Source: Azospirillum brasilense
GTDB taxonomy: Bacteria > Pseudomonadota > Alphaproteobacteria > Azospirillales > Azospirillaceae
Assembly (NCBI RefSeq): GCF_005222205.1
Contig: NZ_CP032345.1
Location: 995,001 to 1,059,000 of the forward strand
Direction of reading: 5' to 3'
DNA length: 64,000 bases
Positions 24,658 through 34,149 of the stretch are shown piece by piece. The position numbers were made by a program, and so were the translations under genes. How positions within the stretch are numbered: position 1 is the first letter of the stretch; each line of letters begins with the position of its first letter. The notes under the pieces are model-generated. The model did no database searches. It was given only the letters and a program-made list of their open reading frames with translations, and was not told where the DNA came from.

Positions 24658-26424
24658 ATGGTCTGGACCCAGACAAGCGTTTCCGTGAAGACGGCCGCCG
24701 CCACGCCCAACCGCTGGGACCTCGTGGCCCTGCCGCTGGTCGTCGGCCTGCTCGCCCTGGCCGCCGTCGGCGGTCACCAGATGGCCGCACCGCTGGCGAG
24801 CCTCGACGCGCCTGCCGTCTCGCTCGACCCCTGGAACCTGCCGGACTACGCACTGCGCTCGACGCTGCGCATGCTGGCGGCGATAGCGGCCTCGCTGCTG
24901 TTCACCTTCACCTACGCCACGCTGGCGGCCAAGAGCCGGCGGGCCGGCATGGTGCTGATCCCGGTTCTGGACGTGCTCCAGTCGGTGCCGGTGCTCGGCT
25001 ACATCTCCTTCACCGTGGTCTTCTTCCTGTCGCTGTTCCCCGGCAGCGTGCTGGGCGCCGAATGCGCGGCGATCTTCGCCATCTTCACCAGCCAGGCCTG
25101 GAACATGACCTTCAGCGTCTACCAGTCGCTGCGCTCGGTGCCGCGCGACCTGGACGAGGCGGCGACCAGCTTCCGCTTCTCCGGCTGGCAGCGCTTCTGG
25201 CGGCTGGAGGCGCCCTTCGCCATGCCGGGGCTGGTGTGGAACATGATGATGTCGATGTCCGGCGGCTGGTTCTTCGTCGTCGCGTCGGAGGCGATCACCG
25301 TCGGCGACCGCACCGTCACGCTGCCCGGCATCGGTTCCTATCTGGCCGAGGCCATCGCGCAGAAGGATCTCGGCGCCGTCGGCTGGGCGGTGCTGGCGAT
25401 GCTGGCGGTCATCCTGCTCTACGACCAGTTCCTGTTCCGCCCGCTGGTCGCCTGGGCCGACAAGTTCCGCTTCGAGCAGACCGGGGCGCAGGAGGCACCG
25501 GAGTCCTGGGTGCTTCGGCTGTTCCAGCGCACCCGCGTCTGCCGCGCGCTGCTGGCGCCGGTCGAGGCCCTGCTCGGCCGGGTGGCGTGGCTGCGCCTGT
25601 CACCCCTTTCCTCTCTCGCCGCCGCCCTGCCCGCGGCCCTGCGGCGCCGGGTCGCCGGTCCGCCCTCCCCCGCGCTTGAGCGCACGCTCGACCGGGCGTG
25701 GTACGCGGTCGTCGCGGCGGCGGCGCTCGCCCTGGGCTGGACCCTGGTGAGCGTCATCGCCGGCGGGGCCGGCTGGGGCGACGTCGGGACCGCGCTGCTG
25801 CTCGGGGCGGCAACGCTGCTGCGCGTCATGGTGCTGATCGCCATCGCCTCGCTCGTCTGGGTGCCGCTCGGCGTGCTGATCGGGCTGCGCCCGCGCCTCG
25901 CCGAGGCGGTCCAGCCGCTGGCGCAGTTCCTGGCGGCCTTCCCGGCCAACCTGCTGTTCCCGGTCGCCGTGGTCACCATCCTGCGCTTCGACCTGAACCC
26001 GGATGTCTGGCTCAGCCCGCTGATGATCCTGGGCACGCAGTGGTACATCCTGTTCAACGTCGTCGCCGGGACCGCCGCCTTCCCCAGCGACCTCAAGGAG
26101 GCGGCGTCCAGCTTCCGCATCCGCGGCTGGCAGTGGTGGCGCGACGTGATGCTGCCCGGCGTCTTCCCCTATTACCTGACCGGTGCGGTGACCGCGGCGG
26201 GTGGCTCGTGGAACGCCAGCATCGTTGCCGAGTCGGTGCGCTGGGGCGACGCTGAGGTCACCGCGCACGGGCTGGGCAGCTACATCGCCCAGGCGACCGC
26301 CGCGGGGGACTACCCGCGCATCGTGCTCGGCATCGCCGTGATGTCCCTGTTCGTCACCCTGCTCAACCGGCTGCTCTGGCGTCCGCTCTACGGCTACGCC
26401 GAACGCCGCCTGCGCCTTGCCTGA
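24658..26424 (+). CDS. ABC transporter permease, duplicated (two permease domains fused)
   Basis: 588 residues with GGATGGAGGGG before ATG 24658. Two NitT/TauT-type permease domains are fused in tandem: each has about six membrane segments and its own EAA loop contacting the ATPase ([17 protein letters not shown] near 165 and [17 protein letters not shown] near 480). This is the COG4986 type, predicted to import an anion. The ATPase gene follows after 13 bases. No binding-protein gene is adjacent, so the substrate cannot be read from context. Confidence 0.92.
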   Translation: MVWTQTSVSVKTAAATPNRWDLVALPLVVGLLALAAVGGHQMAAPLASLDAPAVSLDPWNLPDYALRSTLRMLAAIAASLLFTFTYATLAAKSRRAGMVLIPVLDVLQSVPVLGYISFTVVFFLSLFPGSVLGAECAAIFAIFTSQAWNMTFSVYQSLRSVPRDLDEAATSFRFSGWQRFWRLEAPFAMPGLVWNMMMSMSGGWFFVVASEAITVGDRTVTLPGIGSYLAEAIAQKDLGAVGWAVLAMLAVILLYDQFLFRPLVAWADKFRFEQTGAQEAPESWVLRLFQRTRVCRALLAPVEALLGRVAWLRLSPLSSLAAALPAALRRRVAGPPSPALERTLDRAWYAVVAAAALALGWTLVSVIAGGAGWGDVGTALLLGAATLLRVMVLIAIASLVWVPLGVLIGLRPRLAEAVQPLAQFLAAFPANLLFPVAVVTILRFDLNPDVWLSPLMILGTQWYILFNVVAGTAAFPSDLKEAASSFRIRGWQWWRDVMLPGVFPYYLTGAVTAAGGSWNASIVAESVRWGDAEVTAHGLGSYIAQATAAGDYPRIVLGIAVMSLFVTLLNRLLWRPLYGYAERRLRLA

Positions 26425-26437
26425 CGGAGGCCGTACC

Positions 26438-27754
26438 ATGACGCAGAACGCGCCCCTCTTCGAACTCCACGGCGTCCGGCAGGCCTACCGCAAGCCGTCC
26501 GGCCAGCAGTATGTCGTGCTCGACGGCGTGGACCTGACGCTGCGCGACGGCGAGATCGTCGGGCTGCTCGGCCGCTCCGGCTCGGGCAAGTCCACGCTGC
26601 TGCGCATCGTCGCCGGGCTGGCGCGGCCGACCTCGGGCCAAGTCCTGCACCACGGCGCGCCGGTGGCCGGACCGACGGACGGGGTGGCGATGGTGTTCCA
26701 GTCCTTCGCGCTGTTCCCCTGGCTGACCGTCGAGGAGAATGTACTGGCCGGGCTGAAGGCGCTGCGCGTCCCCCGCGACGAGGCGGCGGCGCGCGCCGAG
26801 GAGGCCATCGACCTGATCGGCCTGTCCGGCTTCGAGAGCGCCTACCCCAAGGAGCTGTCCGGCGGGATGCGCCAGCGCGTCGGCTTCGCCCGCGCGCTGG
26901 TCGTCCACCCGGAAATCCTGCTGATGGACGAGCCCTTCTCGGCGCTCGACGTGCTGACGGCGGAGACGCTGCGCACCGACCTGCTCGACCTGTGGATGGA
27001 GCGCAAGCTGCCGACCCGCTCGATCCTGATGGTCACCCACAACATCGAGGAGGCGGTGCTGATGTGCGACCGCATCCTCGTCTTCGCCTCCAACCCGGGC
27101 CGCGTCGCGGCGGAGATCCGGGTGGACATCCCGCACCCGCGCAACCGGCTGGCCCCGGACTTCCGCGATCTGGTCGACGACATCTATGGCCGGATGACCG
27201 CGCGCAAGCCGCTGACCGCCCCGGCGGCGGCACCGGGACCGGCAACCGGGCGGCCGCGGCCGGTCTATGCCGAGCCGCTCCAGCATGTCTCGACCAACCG
27301 GCTGTCCGGCCTGATGGAGACGCTGGCCGCCCCGCCCTACCACGGCAAGGCGGACCTGCCGCACCTCGCGGCGGCGCTGCGGCACGAGATCGACGACCTC
27401 TTCCCCATCGCCGAGACGCTCCAGATGCTGGGATTCGCCGAGGTGGCGGAGGGGGACATCCGGCTGACCGAGCCGGGCCGCCTGTTCGCCGAGGCCGGGA
27501 TGGACGACCGCAAGGCGCTGTTCGCCGAGCATCTGGTCCATTTCGTGCCGCTCGCCGCGCACATCCACGCCGCCCTGGCGGAGCGCCCCGACCACCGCGT
27601 TCCCTACGCCCCGTTCGCCCGCGAGCTGGAGGCCTTCATGAGCGAGGACTACGCCGAGGAGACGCTGAACGCCGTGACCGGCTGGGCCCGCTACGCCGAG
27701 CTGTTCACCCACGACAGCGAGGCCGGGGTCTTCTGCCGAGAGGAGGCCGAATAG
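26438..27754 (+). CDS. ABC transporter ATPase with C-terminal AAA-associated domain
   Basis: 438 residues from ATG 26438 (GGAGG upstream). Walker [11 protein letters not shown]-loop FQSFALFPW, signature [15 protein letters not shown], Walker B ILLMDEPF and switch His in MVTHNIEEA are all intact. After about residue 275 comes an extra domain of about 160 residues ([37 protein letters not shown]) typical of the AAA-associated C-terminal domain found with duplicated permeases; it may sense substrate or nucleotide. Forms an operon with the upstream permease. Confidence 0.93.
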   Translation: MTQNAPLFELHGVRQAYRKPSGQQYVVLDGVDLTLRDGEIVGLLGRSGSGKSTLLRIVAGLARPTSGQVLHHGAPVAGPTDGVAMVFQSFALFPWLTVEENVLAGLKALRVPRDEAAARAEEAIDLIGLSGFESAYPKELSGGMRQRVGFARALVVHPEILLMDEPFSALDVLTAETLRTDLLDLWMERKLPTRSILMVTHNIEEAVLMCDRILVFASNPGRVAAEIRVDIPHPRNRLAPDFRDLVDDIYGRMTARKPLTAPAAAPGPATGRPRPVYAEPLQHVSTNRLSGLMETLAAPPYHGKADLPHLAAALRHEIDDLFPIAETLQMLGFAEVAEGDIRLTEPGRLFAEAGMDDRKALFAEHLVHFVPLAAHIHAALAERPDHRVPYAPFARELEAFMSEDYAEETLNAVTGWARYAELFTHDSEAGVFCREEAE

Positions 27755-27842
27755 CCGCCAGGACCCGGCGGAAGGCTTGACCGGGGCGCCCGCCGCTGCC
27801 AGGAACACGGGCGGCGCCCTTCTCCACCATCTTGCAGTGTCC

Positions 27843-30383
27843 ATGAGCATCCCGCCCCTTCCCATCGATCCCGTGCTTCCCGAGCTGCTGGCTGCGCTGG
27901 ACGGGCGCGGCGTGGCGGTGCTCCAGGCGCCACCGGGGGCCGGCAAGACGACCCGCGTGCCGCTGGCCCTGCTCGACCGGCCCTGGCTGGCCGGGCGCAA
28001 GGTGATCGTGCTGGAACCGCGGCGGCTGGCCGCCCGCGCCGCCGCCCGCCGCATGGCCGCGATGCTGGGGGAGAGCGTCGGCGAGACGGTCGGCTACCGC
28101 GTGCGGCTGGACACGAAGGTCGGGCCGAAGACCCGGATCGAGGTGGTGACCGACGGCCTGTTCCTGCGCCAGCTCCAGGAGGACCCCGAACTGCCGGCGG
28201 TCGGCGCCGTGCTGTTCGACGAGTTCCACGAGCGCGGCATCGACAGCGATCTGGCGCTGGCCCTGGTGCAGGAGGCGCGCGGCGCGCTGCGCGACGACCT
28301 GCGGCTGGTGGTGATGTCGGCGACGCTGGACGGTGGCCCCGTCGCCGCCCTGCTCGGCGACGCCCCGATGGTGACCAGCGAGGGCCGCGCCTTCCCGGTG
28401 GAGACCCGCCACCTCGACGCCCCCGCTACCGGAACCCGCGTCGAGGACGCCGTGGCCGCCGCGGTCCGCCGCGCCCTGCGCGAGGAGAGCGGCAACGCGC
28501 TGGTCTTCCTGCCCGGCGCCGGGGAGATCCGGCGGGTGCAGAGCCTTCTGGAGTCGGCGGACCTCGGCCCCGGCACGGTGATCGCCCCGCTCTACGGCGA
28601 CCTGACGGCGGACGCGCAGGACCGGGCCATCGCCCCCAGCCCGCCGGGCACGCGCAAGATCGTGCTCGCCACCCCCATCGCCGAGACCAGCTTGACCATC
28701 GAGGGCATCCGCATCGTCGTGGACGGCGGGCTGATGCGCGTCCCCCGCTTCGACCCGCGCAGCGGCATGACGCGGCTGGTCACCGCCAAGGTCTCCCAGG
28801 CGTCGGCGGAGCAGCGGCGGGGCCGCGCCGGCCGGCTGGAGCCCGGCGTCTGCTACCGCCTGTGGCCGGAGCCGTCGCACAAGGCGCTGGCCCCCTTCAC
28901 CCCGCCGGAGATCATGGACGCCGACCTCGCCCCGCTGGCGCTGGAGCTGGCGGTGTGGGGCGTGTCCGACCCGGCGTCGCTGGCGTGGCTCGACCCGCCA
29001 CCCGCCGCCGCCATGGCCCAGGCGCGGGAGTTGCTGCGCGAGTTAGGGGCGCTGGACGCCGACGGCGGCATCACCGCCCACGGCCGCCGCATGGCCGGCT
29101 TCGGCGTGCATCCCCGGCTGGCCCACATGATGCTGAAGGGCAAGGCGATGGGGCTGGGCGCGCTGGCCTGCGAGGTCGCCGCCCTGCTCGGCGAGCGCGA
29201 CATCGTCCGCGCCCAGCCCGGCTTCCGCGACGCCGACCTGCGGCTGCGCGTGGAGCTGCTGCGCGGACTGGACGATGACGGCCGGGTGCGCGGCGCCGGG
29301 CGCGGCCTGACGGTGGAGCGCGGCGGCGCCCAGCAGGCGCTGAAGCAGGCCCGGAACTGGAAGCGCCAGTTGGGCGTGAAGGGCAATGGTGGCGACCTGG
29401 GCGCCACCGGCCTGCTGGTCGCCCTCGCCTATCCCGACCGCATCGGCCAGCGCCGTCCCGGCGGCAGTGCGGGCGGTGCCGCCGCGCAATACCGGCTGTC
29501 CAACGGGCGCGGCGCCTATTTCCAGGACGCCGAGCCGCTGAGCGCCGAGGACTGGCTCGCCGTCGCCGACCTGGACGGGGCGGCCCGCGAATCGCGCATC
29601 TTCCTCGCCGCCCCGCTCACCCTGGCCGAGCTGGAGGAGGCCTTCGCCGAGCACATCCGCAGCGGGACCGTGGTCGCCTGGGACGGGCGGGAGCAGACGG
29701 TGCTGGCCCGCCGCCGCCGCATGCTGTTCGCCCTGGCGCTGGAGGACAAGCGCCTGCCCAACCCGCCCGCCGAGGCCATCGCCGCCGCCATGCTGGAGGG
29801 CATCCGGGAGATGGGGCTGACCGCCCTGCCCTGGACCGACGAGCTGCGCAAGTGGCAGACGCGCGTCCTGTTCCTGCGCCGCATGGAGGGGGAGGAATGG
29901 CCGGACGTCTCCGACGCCGCCCTGCTGGAGACGATGGAGGAGTGGCTGGCGCCCTTCCTGAACGGCGCCTCGCGCCGCGCCCATCTCGACCGGGTGGAGC
30001 TGGGCAACGCGCTGCGCGGGCTGCTGCCCTGGGCGATGCAGCAGCGGCTGGACAAGGAGGCGCCGACCCATGTCGAGGTGCCCAGCGGCTCCCGCATCCC
30101 CATCGACTACAGCGGGGACGAGCCGGTGCTGGCCGTCCGGCTGCAGGAGATGTTCGGGCTGGCCGAGACGCCGCGCATCGCCGGCGGCCGGGTGCCGCTG
30201 CTGCTGCACCTGCTGTCCCCGGCCCGCCGCCCGGTGCAGGTGACGCGCGACCTCGCCAGCTTCTGGGCCAACGCCTACAAGGCGGTGAAGGCCGACCTCA
30301 AGGGGCAGTATCCCAAGCATTATTGGCCCGACAACCCGCTGGAGGCCGAACCCACGGCGCGGGCGAAACCACGCGGACGGTAA
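27843..30383 (+). CDS. hrpB: ATP-dependent helicase HrpB
   Basis: 846 residues; DEAH-box helicase of the HrpA/HrpB family. Walker A LQAPPGAGKTTRVPL, DEFHERGID as the DEAH variant, SATLDG (motif III), TPIAETSLTIEGI (motif V) and QRRGRAGRLEPG (motif VI) are visible, followed by the HA2 region and the HrpB-specific C-terminal domain with HPRLAHMMLKGKAMG and SPARRPVQVTRDLASFW. Its length matches the family. The exact cellular role of HrpB is not established. The LOG-like gene follows 17 bases later. Confidence 0.96.
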   Translation: MSIPPLPIDPVLPELLAALDGRGVAVLQAPPGAGKTTRVPLALLDRPWLAGRKVIVLEPRRLAARAAARRMAAMLGESVGETVGYRVRLDTKVGPKTRIEVVTDGLFLRQLQEDPELPAVGAVLFDEFHERGIDSDLALALVQEARGALRDDLRLVVMSATLDGGPVAALLGDAPMVTSEGRAFPVETRHLDAPATGTRVEDAVAAAVRRALREESGNALVFLPGAGEIRRVQSLLESADLGPGTVIAPLYGDLTADAQDRAIAPSPPGTRKIVLATPIAETSLTIEGIRIVVDGGLMRVPRFDPRSGMTRLVTAKVSQASAEQRRGRAGRLEPGVCYRLWPEPSHKALAPFTPPEIMDADLAPLALELAVWGVSDPASLAWLDPPPAAAMAQARELLRELGALDADGGITAHGRRMAGFGVHPRLAHMMLKGKAMGLGALACEVAALLGERDIVRAQPGFRDADLRLRVELLRGLDDDGRVRGAGRGLTVERGGAQQALKQARNWKRQLGVKGNGGDLGATGLLVALAYPDRIGQRRPGGSAGGAAAQYRLSNGRGAYFQDAEPLSAEDWLAVADLDGAARESRIFLAAPLTLAELEEAFAEHIRSGTVVAWDGREQTVLARRRRMLFALALEDKRLPNPPAEAIAAAMLEGIREMGLTALPWTDELRKWQTRVLFLRRMEGEEWPDVSDAALLETMEEWLAPFLNGASRRAHLDRVELGNALRGLLPWAMQQRLDKEAPTHVEVPSGSRIPIDYSGDEPVLAVRLQEMFGLAETPRIAGGRVPLLLHLLSPARRPVQVTRDLASFWANAYKAVKADLKGQYPKHYWPDNPLEAEPTARAKPRGR

Positions 30384-30400
30384 CGGAAAGGCGGAAGGAC

Positions 30401-30928
30401 ATGGCGATCATCGGGGTGATGGGGTCGGGGCAGGAGGAATGGGCGGACTACGCCGAGCCGCTCGGCGCGTGGATTGCCGCGGCCGGGCACGACCTGCTGA
30501 CCGGCGGGGGCGGCGGGGTGATGCGGTCCGCCGCAAGGGCCTTCCACGGCACGCCGGGGCGCCGGGGACGCTCCATCGGCATCCTGCCGTCCGAGCCCGA
30601 CCCGATCCGCGGCCATGCGCCCCTGCCCGGCTACCCCAACCCCTACATCGACCTGCCCATCCTGACGCCCTTCGCGCGCAAGCCGGCCGGCGCGCCGCCG
30701 ACGGAGCTGAGCCGCAACCACGTCAACATCCTGACCAGCGACGTGATCGTCGTCCTGCCGGGCCGCCACGGGACGCTGGACGAGGTCCGGCTCGCCCTGC
30801 GCTTCGGAAAGCCGATGATCGGTTTCGGACCGGAGCTTGACTTTCGGGCCATGCCCGCCGAATTGCGGACAACCGGCGACTTCGGAACGGTCACGGCCTT
30901 CATTGCGGACGCCCTGTCCCGCCGCTGA
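30401..30928 (+). CDS. LOG/SLOG-like Rossmann-fold nucleotide-binding protein
   Basis: 175 residues with GGCGGAAGG before ATG 30401. It carries LLTGGGGGVMRSAARA (GGGxxGxM-like) and VVLPGRHGTLDEVRLAL, a version of the PGGxGTxxE motif, which place it in the lysine-decarboxylase-like (LOG) family, some members of which are cytokinin-releasing phosphoribohydrolases or molybdenum-cofactor carriers. The Arg for Gly change in PGR and the single-domain size leave the substrate open. Probably co-transcribed with hrpB. Confidence 0.82.
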   Translation: MAIIGVMGSGQEEWADYAEPLGAWIAAAGHDLLTGGGGGVMRSAARAFHGTPGRRGRSIGILPSEPDPIRGHAPLPGYPNPYIDLPILTPFARKPAGAPPTELSRNHVNILTSDVIVVLPGRHGTLDEVRLALRFGKPMIGFGPELDFRAMPAELRTTGDFGTVTAFIADALSRR

Positions 30929-30971
30929 CCCTCCGTTCCCGGAAAACGCGACCTGTGGCAGGATGGCGGGC

Positions 30972-32204
30972 ATGGATGCGCAAGGGATTCTCGACCTCAG
31001 CCGCTGGATCGCGGAGGCCGGGCTGCGGGGGGTGCCGGAGACGGACCTCATCGGCGGCTTCTGCGAGCGGCTGGTCGCGGCGGGCGTGCCGCTGACCCGG
31101 ACGGTGGTCGGGGCGGACACGCTGCACCCGACCATCGCCGGCCATGTGGTCACCTGGGACAGCAGCGGGCGCAACGCCGCCGAGGTGCGCCGGACCGAGT
31201 ATGGCGGCGACGGCAGCGATCCCGACATTGACGAGAAGTGGCTGCGCAGCCCCTTCCACCGGCTCTACACCTCCGGCGAGACGATGCTGCGCCTGCGGCT
31301 GACCGACGGCACGGAGGGCGGCGAGTTCCCGATCGTCGACGAGCTGCGGGCGCAGGGCGCCACCGACTACATGGCCATCGTCAACCGGCTCGGCCCGCGC
31401 GCCGCCATCGGGGAGCTGGACTGCATCTTCTCCTCCTGGGTGTCGCACCATCCCGACGGCTTCAGCGACGCCCAGCGCGACGCCCTGCTCACCCTGACCG
31501 GCAGCCTGGCGCTGGCGCTGCGCGGCCACGCCATGGCGCACATCGCCAACACGCTGGCCGAGACCTATCTCGGGCGGGACGCCGGCCACCGGGTGCTGCG
31601 CGGCCACATCCGCCGCGGCGTCGCGGAGGAGCTGGACGCCGTTCTGTGGTTCAGCGACCTCCAGGGCTTCACCCGCATCACCGACACGGCGGCCCCGGAA
31701 ACCATCCTGCCGCTGCTGAACGACTACGCGGAGTTGGTGGTGACGGCCATCCACCGGCACCACGGGCAGGTGCTGAAGTTCATCGGCGACGGCATCCTGG
31801 CCGTCTTCGACCGCTCCAGCGCCGAGGACGCCTGCCGCGCCGCCCTCGACGCGGCGGAAGAGGCGCGGGAGCGCTGCAAGGAACTGAACGCCCGCCGCTC
31901 CGCCGCCGGGCTGCCGGTGACGCGTTTCTATCTCGGGCTGCATCAGGGAAAGGTGTTCTACGGCAACATCGGCGGGGTGGACCGGCTGGACTTCACCGTG
32001 GTCGGCCCGGCGGTGAACGAGGCCAGCCGCATCGCCGCCATGTGCCGGTCGCTCGACCAGGACATCCTGCTGTCCTCCGCCTTCACCGAATCCGCTCCGG
32101 AATGCCGGGAGCGGCTGATCTCGGTCGGGCGCTACCTGCTGCGCGGGGTGGGGCGCCCGCAGGAGCTGTACACGCTGGACCCGGAGGTGACGCCCCCACC
32201 CTAA
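30972..32204 (+). CDS. Class III adenylate/guanylate cyclase
   Basis: 410 residues from ATG 30972 (ATG 30963 also possible). A GAF-like N-terminal region (about 10-190, related to the cytoplasmic cyclases of rhizobia) precedes a class III catalytic domain (about 215-385) with metal-binding WFSDLQGFTRITD and LKFIGDGILAVF and the transition-state pair in VNEASRIAA. No membrane segments, so the cyclase is cytoplasmic. Its TAA stop is the first three bases of the 115-bp palindromic repeat. Confidence 0.92.
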   Translation: MDAQGILDLSRWIAEAGLRGVPETDLIGGFCERLVAAGVPLTRTVVGADTLHPTIAGHVVTWDSSGRNAAEVRRTEYGGDGSDPDIDEKWLRSPFHRLYTSGETMLRLRLTDGTEGGEFPIVDELRAQGATDYMAIVNRLGPRAAIGELDCIFSSWVSHHPDGFSDAQRDALLTLTGSLALALRGHAMAHIANTLAETYLGRDAGHRVLRGHIRRGVAEELDAVLWFSDLQGFTRITDTAAPETILPLLNDYAELVVTAIHRHHGQVLKFIGDGILAVFDRSSAEDACRAALDAAEEARERCKELNARRSAAGLPVTRFYLGLHQGKVFYGNIGGVDRLDFTVVGPAVNEASRIAAMCRSLDQDILLSSAFTESAPECRERLISVGRYLLRGVGRPQELYTLDPEVTPPP

Positions 32205-32316
32205 AGCGAACTTCCGTTCGCTTTAGACTCACATCGCCTCACTTGCCGGCGGGCTTCGGCCGCATGTGCGGCCGGGGCCGCCGTCGCGGTCCAAAGCGGA
32301 TTGCCATCCGCTTTAA
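32202..32316 (+). repeat. 115-bp composite palindromic repeat, copy A
   Basis: Three hairpins in order: TAAAGCGAAC/GTTCGCTTTA, a central CGGCCGCATGTGCGGCCG and AAAGCGGAT/ATCCGCTTT. The whole unit recurs inverted at 39639-39753 with about 9 differences in 115 bases; in the central hairpin C-G changes to T-A on both arms together, so pairing is preserved. The first three bases are the stop codon of the cyclase gene. Probably a mobile palindromic (MITE/BIME-like) unit doubling as terminator. Confidence 0.85.
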
Positions 32317-32409
32317 CCCTCCCCCGCTCTCGCAGGGGAGGGGACTGCCGCCGCATCGCTAAAATCTCCCTCCCCTGCGGTAGCCGGGGGAGGGCCGGGG
32401 TGGGGGCAA
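32317..32409. repeat. GC-rich CCCTCCCC palindromic element, copy 1
   Basis: Alternating CCTCCCCCGCT and AGGGGAGGG blocks ending in GGGGGCAA. It abuts the 115-bp repeat and lies 24 bases from the end of spoVR. Related elements are at 34060-34143 and 54992-55080, which both begin TTGCCCCC and end GGGGGCAA. Confidence 0.7.
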
Positions 32410-32432
32410 ACACGCAGCCCCACCCTGCCCCA

Positions 32433-33989
32433 TTACCCCCCGATTCCGCTGGGCGCGGTGACCGCGTGCTCCTTCAGGATGGCGTCGGACAGGGCCGACA
32501 CCTCGACGAGCTGAACCTCGTAGCCCCACAGGTTCGCGATGTGGCGCAGCACGGCCTTGGCGTCGCTCTCGTCCAGCAGCACGCCGTTGGTCACGCGGTG
32601 GTGCAGGATCAGCTTGCGGTCGCCGGCCAGATCGACGTCGACGATCTGGATGTCCGGCTCCAGGAAGCCGAGGTCGTACTGCCGCGCCAGCAGCTTGCGG
32701 ATGCCGCGGTAGCCGCGCTCGTTGTGGATGTTCTCGACCAGCAGATAGGGATCTTCCGCGTCGTCGCGCACGCTGAACATCTTGAACTTCCGCATCAGGT
32801 GCGGGCTGAGATACTGGAGGACGAAGCTCTCGTCGCGGAAGTTGGCCCAGGCGTCGCGCAGCGCGCCCATGCCGTCGCCCCGCCCGGCGAGGTCGGGGAA
32901 CCAGTAGCGGTCCTCGTCCGTCGGGGTCTCGGCGATGCGCTGGATGTCCTGCATCATCGCGAAGCCCAGCGCGTAGGGGTTGATGCCCGAGAAGCGCTGG
33001 TCGTCGAACTCCGGCTGGAACACCACGGAGGTGTGCGAATGCAGGAATTCCAGCATCGCGCCTTCGCTGATCATCCCGCGCCGGTGCATCTCGTTCAGGA
33101 TGGTGTAGTGGGTGTAGGTCGCACACCCCTCGTTCATCAGCTTGGTCTGCTTCTGCGGGTAGAAATACTGGGCCATGTGGCGAACGATGCGGAGGATCTC
33201 GCGCTGCCAGTGCTCCAGCCGCGGCGCCTTCTTCTCCAGGAAATAGAGCAGGTTCTCTTCGGGCAGGCCGAGCAGCTTCTTGCGCTCAGACACCGACTTG
33301 GACGGGCGGTTGCCGCCGACGGCGACCTTCGGCACGGTGCGCCACAGGTCGTTGAAGGTCTGCTCCTGGTACTCCTGCCGCTCCCGCTCGCGCTTCTGCT
33401 CCAGCCGCAGGTCGAGGCTGCGCTTCTTCGGGTACTTGTGCACGCCCTGGTTCATCAGCGCGTGGGCGGCGTCGAGCACCCGCTCCACCGCGTGGTGGCC
33501 ATAGCGGTCCTCGCACTGGGCGATGTAGGATTTGGCGAATTCCAGATAGTCGAGGATGCCCTCGGCGTCCGTCCACTGCTGGAAGAGCTGGTTGTTCTTG
33601 AAGAAATGGTTGTGGCCGAAGGCGGCGTGGGCGATCACCAGCGTCTGCATCGTCATGGTGTTCTCTTCCATGATGTAGCTGATGCAGGGGCTGGAGTTGA
33701 TGACGATCTCGTAGGCAAGGCCGCGGTAGCCCTTGCGGTAGAGCATCTCGTCACGGGCGAAATGCTTGCCGAAGGACCAGTGCTTGTACATCAGCGGCAT
33801 GCCGATGGACGAATAGGCGTCGAGCATCTGCTCGGCGGTGATGACCTCGATCTGGTTGGGATAGACGCTGAGGCCCATGTCCTTCAGGGCGATGTCCTCG
33901 ATGGCGTCGTAGACGCGCTTGATCTTGTCGTAATCCCAGTCCGCCCCGTCGTAGAGCAGGCTGTCGGGCTTGTCGATCACAGCGGTCAT
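32433..33989 (-). CDS. SpoVR family protein
   Basis: 518 residues; the conserved SpoVR/YcgB family. Typical text includes WDYDKIKRVYDAIEDIA, EIVINSSPCISYIMEEN, KHWSFGKHFARDE and CATYTHYTILNEMHRRG; the many His/Glu/Cys in HAAFGHNHFFKNNQLF suggest a metal site. Biochemical role unknown, linked to stationary phase and stress in enterobacteria. It is the third gene of the prkA-yeaH-spoVR cluster, 160 bases after yeaH with a palindromic element in between. Confidence 0.96.
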   Translation of the reverse strand: MTAVIDKPDSLLYDGADWDYDKIKRVYDAIEDIALKDMGLSVYPNQIEVITAEQMLDAYSSIGMPLMYKHWSFGKHFARDEMLYRKGYRGLAYEIVINSSPCISYIMEENTMTMQTLVIAHAAFGHNHFFKNNQLFQQWTDAEGILDYLEFAKSYIAQCEDRYGHHAVERVLDAAHALMNQGVHKYPKKRSLDLRLEQKRERERQEYQEQTFNDLWRTVPKVAVGGNRPSKSVSERKKLLGLPEENLLYFLEKKAPRLEHWQREILRIVRHMAQYFYPQKQTKLMNEGCATYTHYTILNEMHRRGMISEGAMLEFLHSHTSVVFQPEFDDQRFSGINPYALGFAMMQDIQRIAETPTDEDRYWFPDLAGRGDGMGALRDAWANFRDESFVLQYLSPHLMRKFKMFSVRDDAEDPYLLVENIHNERGYRGIRKLLARQYDLGFLEPDIQIVDVDLAGDRKLILHHRVTNGVLLDESDAKAVLRHIANLWGYEVQLVEVSALSDAILKEHAVTAPSGIGG

Positions 33990-34059
33990 GCCTCACATCC
34001 TCTCAGTACTCTGCGGGGTGTTGGCCCCGATTCTTGGTGCGGCGTCGCGGTGGCGGGCA

Positions 34060-34143
34060 TTGCCCCCTCCCTGACCCTCCCCCGCTTCGCTGGGGAGGGA
34101 ACCGGCCCCCTCCCCTGCGCCAGCGGGGGAGGGTTGGGGGCAA
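34060..34143. repeat. GC-rich CCCTCCCC palindromic element, copy 2
   Basis: Begins TTGCCCCCTCCC and ends TTGGGGGCAA, with two inner hairpins of CCCCGCT/AGCGGGG type. Sits between yeaH and spoVR, ending 6 bases before the end of yeaH, so it lies inside the presumed operon. Confidence 0.75.
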
Positions 34144-34149
34144 GGACGC

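Noticed and set aside
24054..24710. Minus-strand 218-residue frame upstream of the double permease
   Set aside because: Cys/Gly/Arg-rich text without domain or ribosome site; crosses the start of the permease gene.
32317..32409. CRISPR-like array from repeated CCCTCCCC blocks
   Set aside because: The blocks are inverted, not evenly spaced direct repeats, and have no unique spacers.
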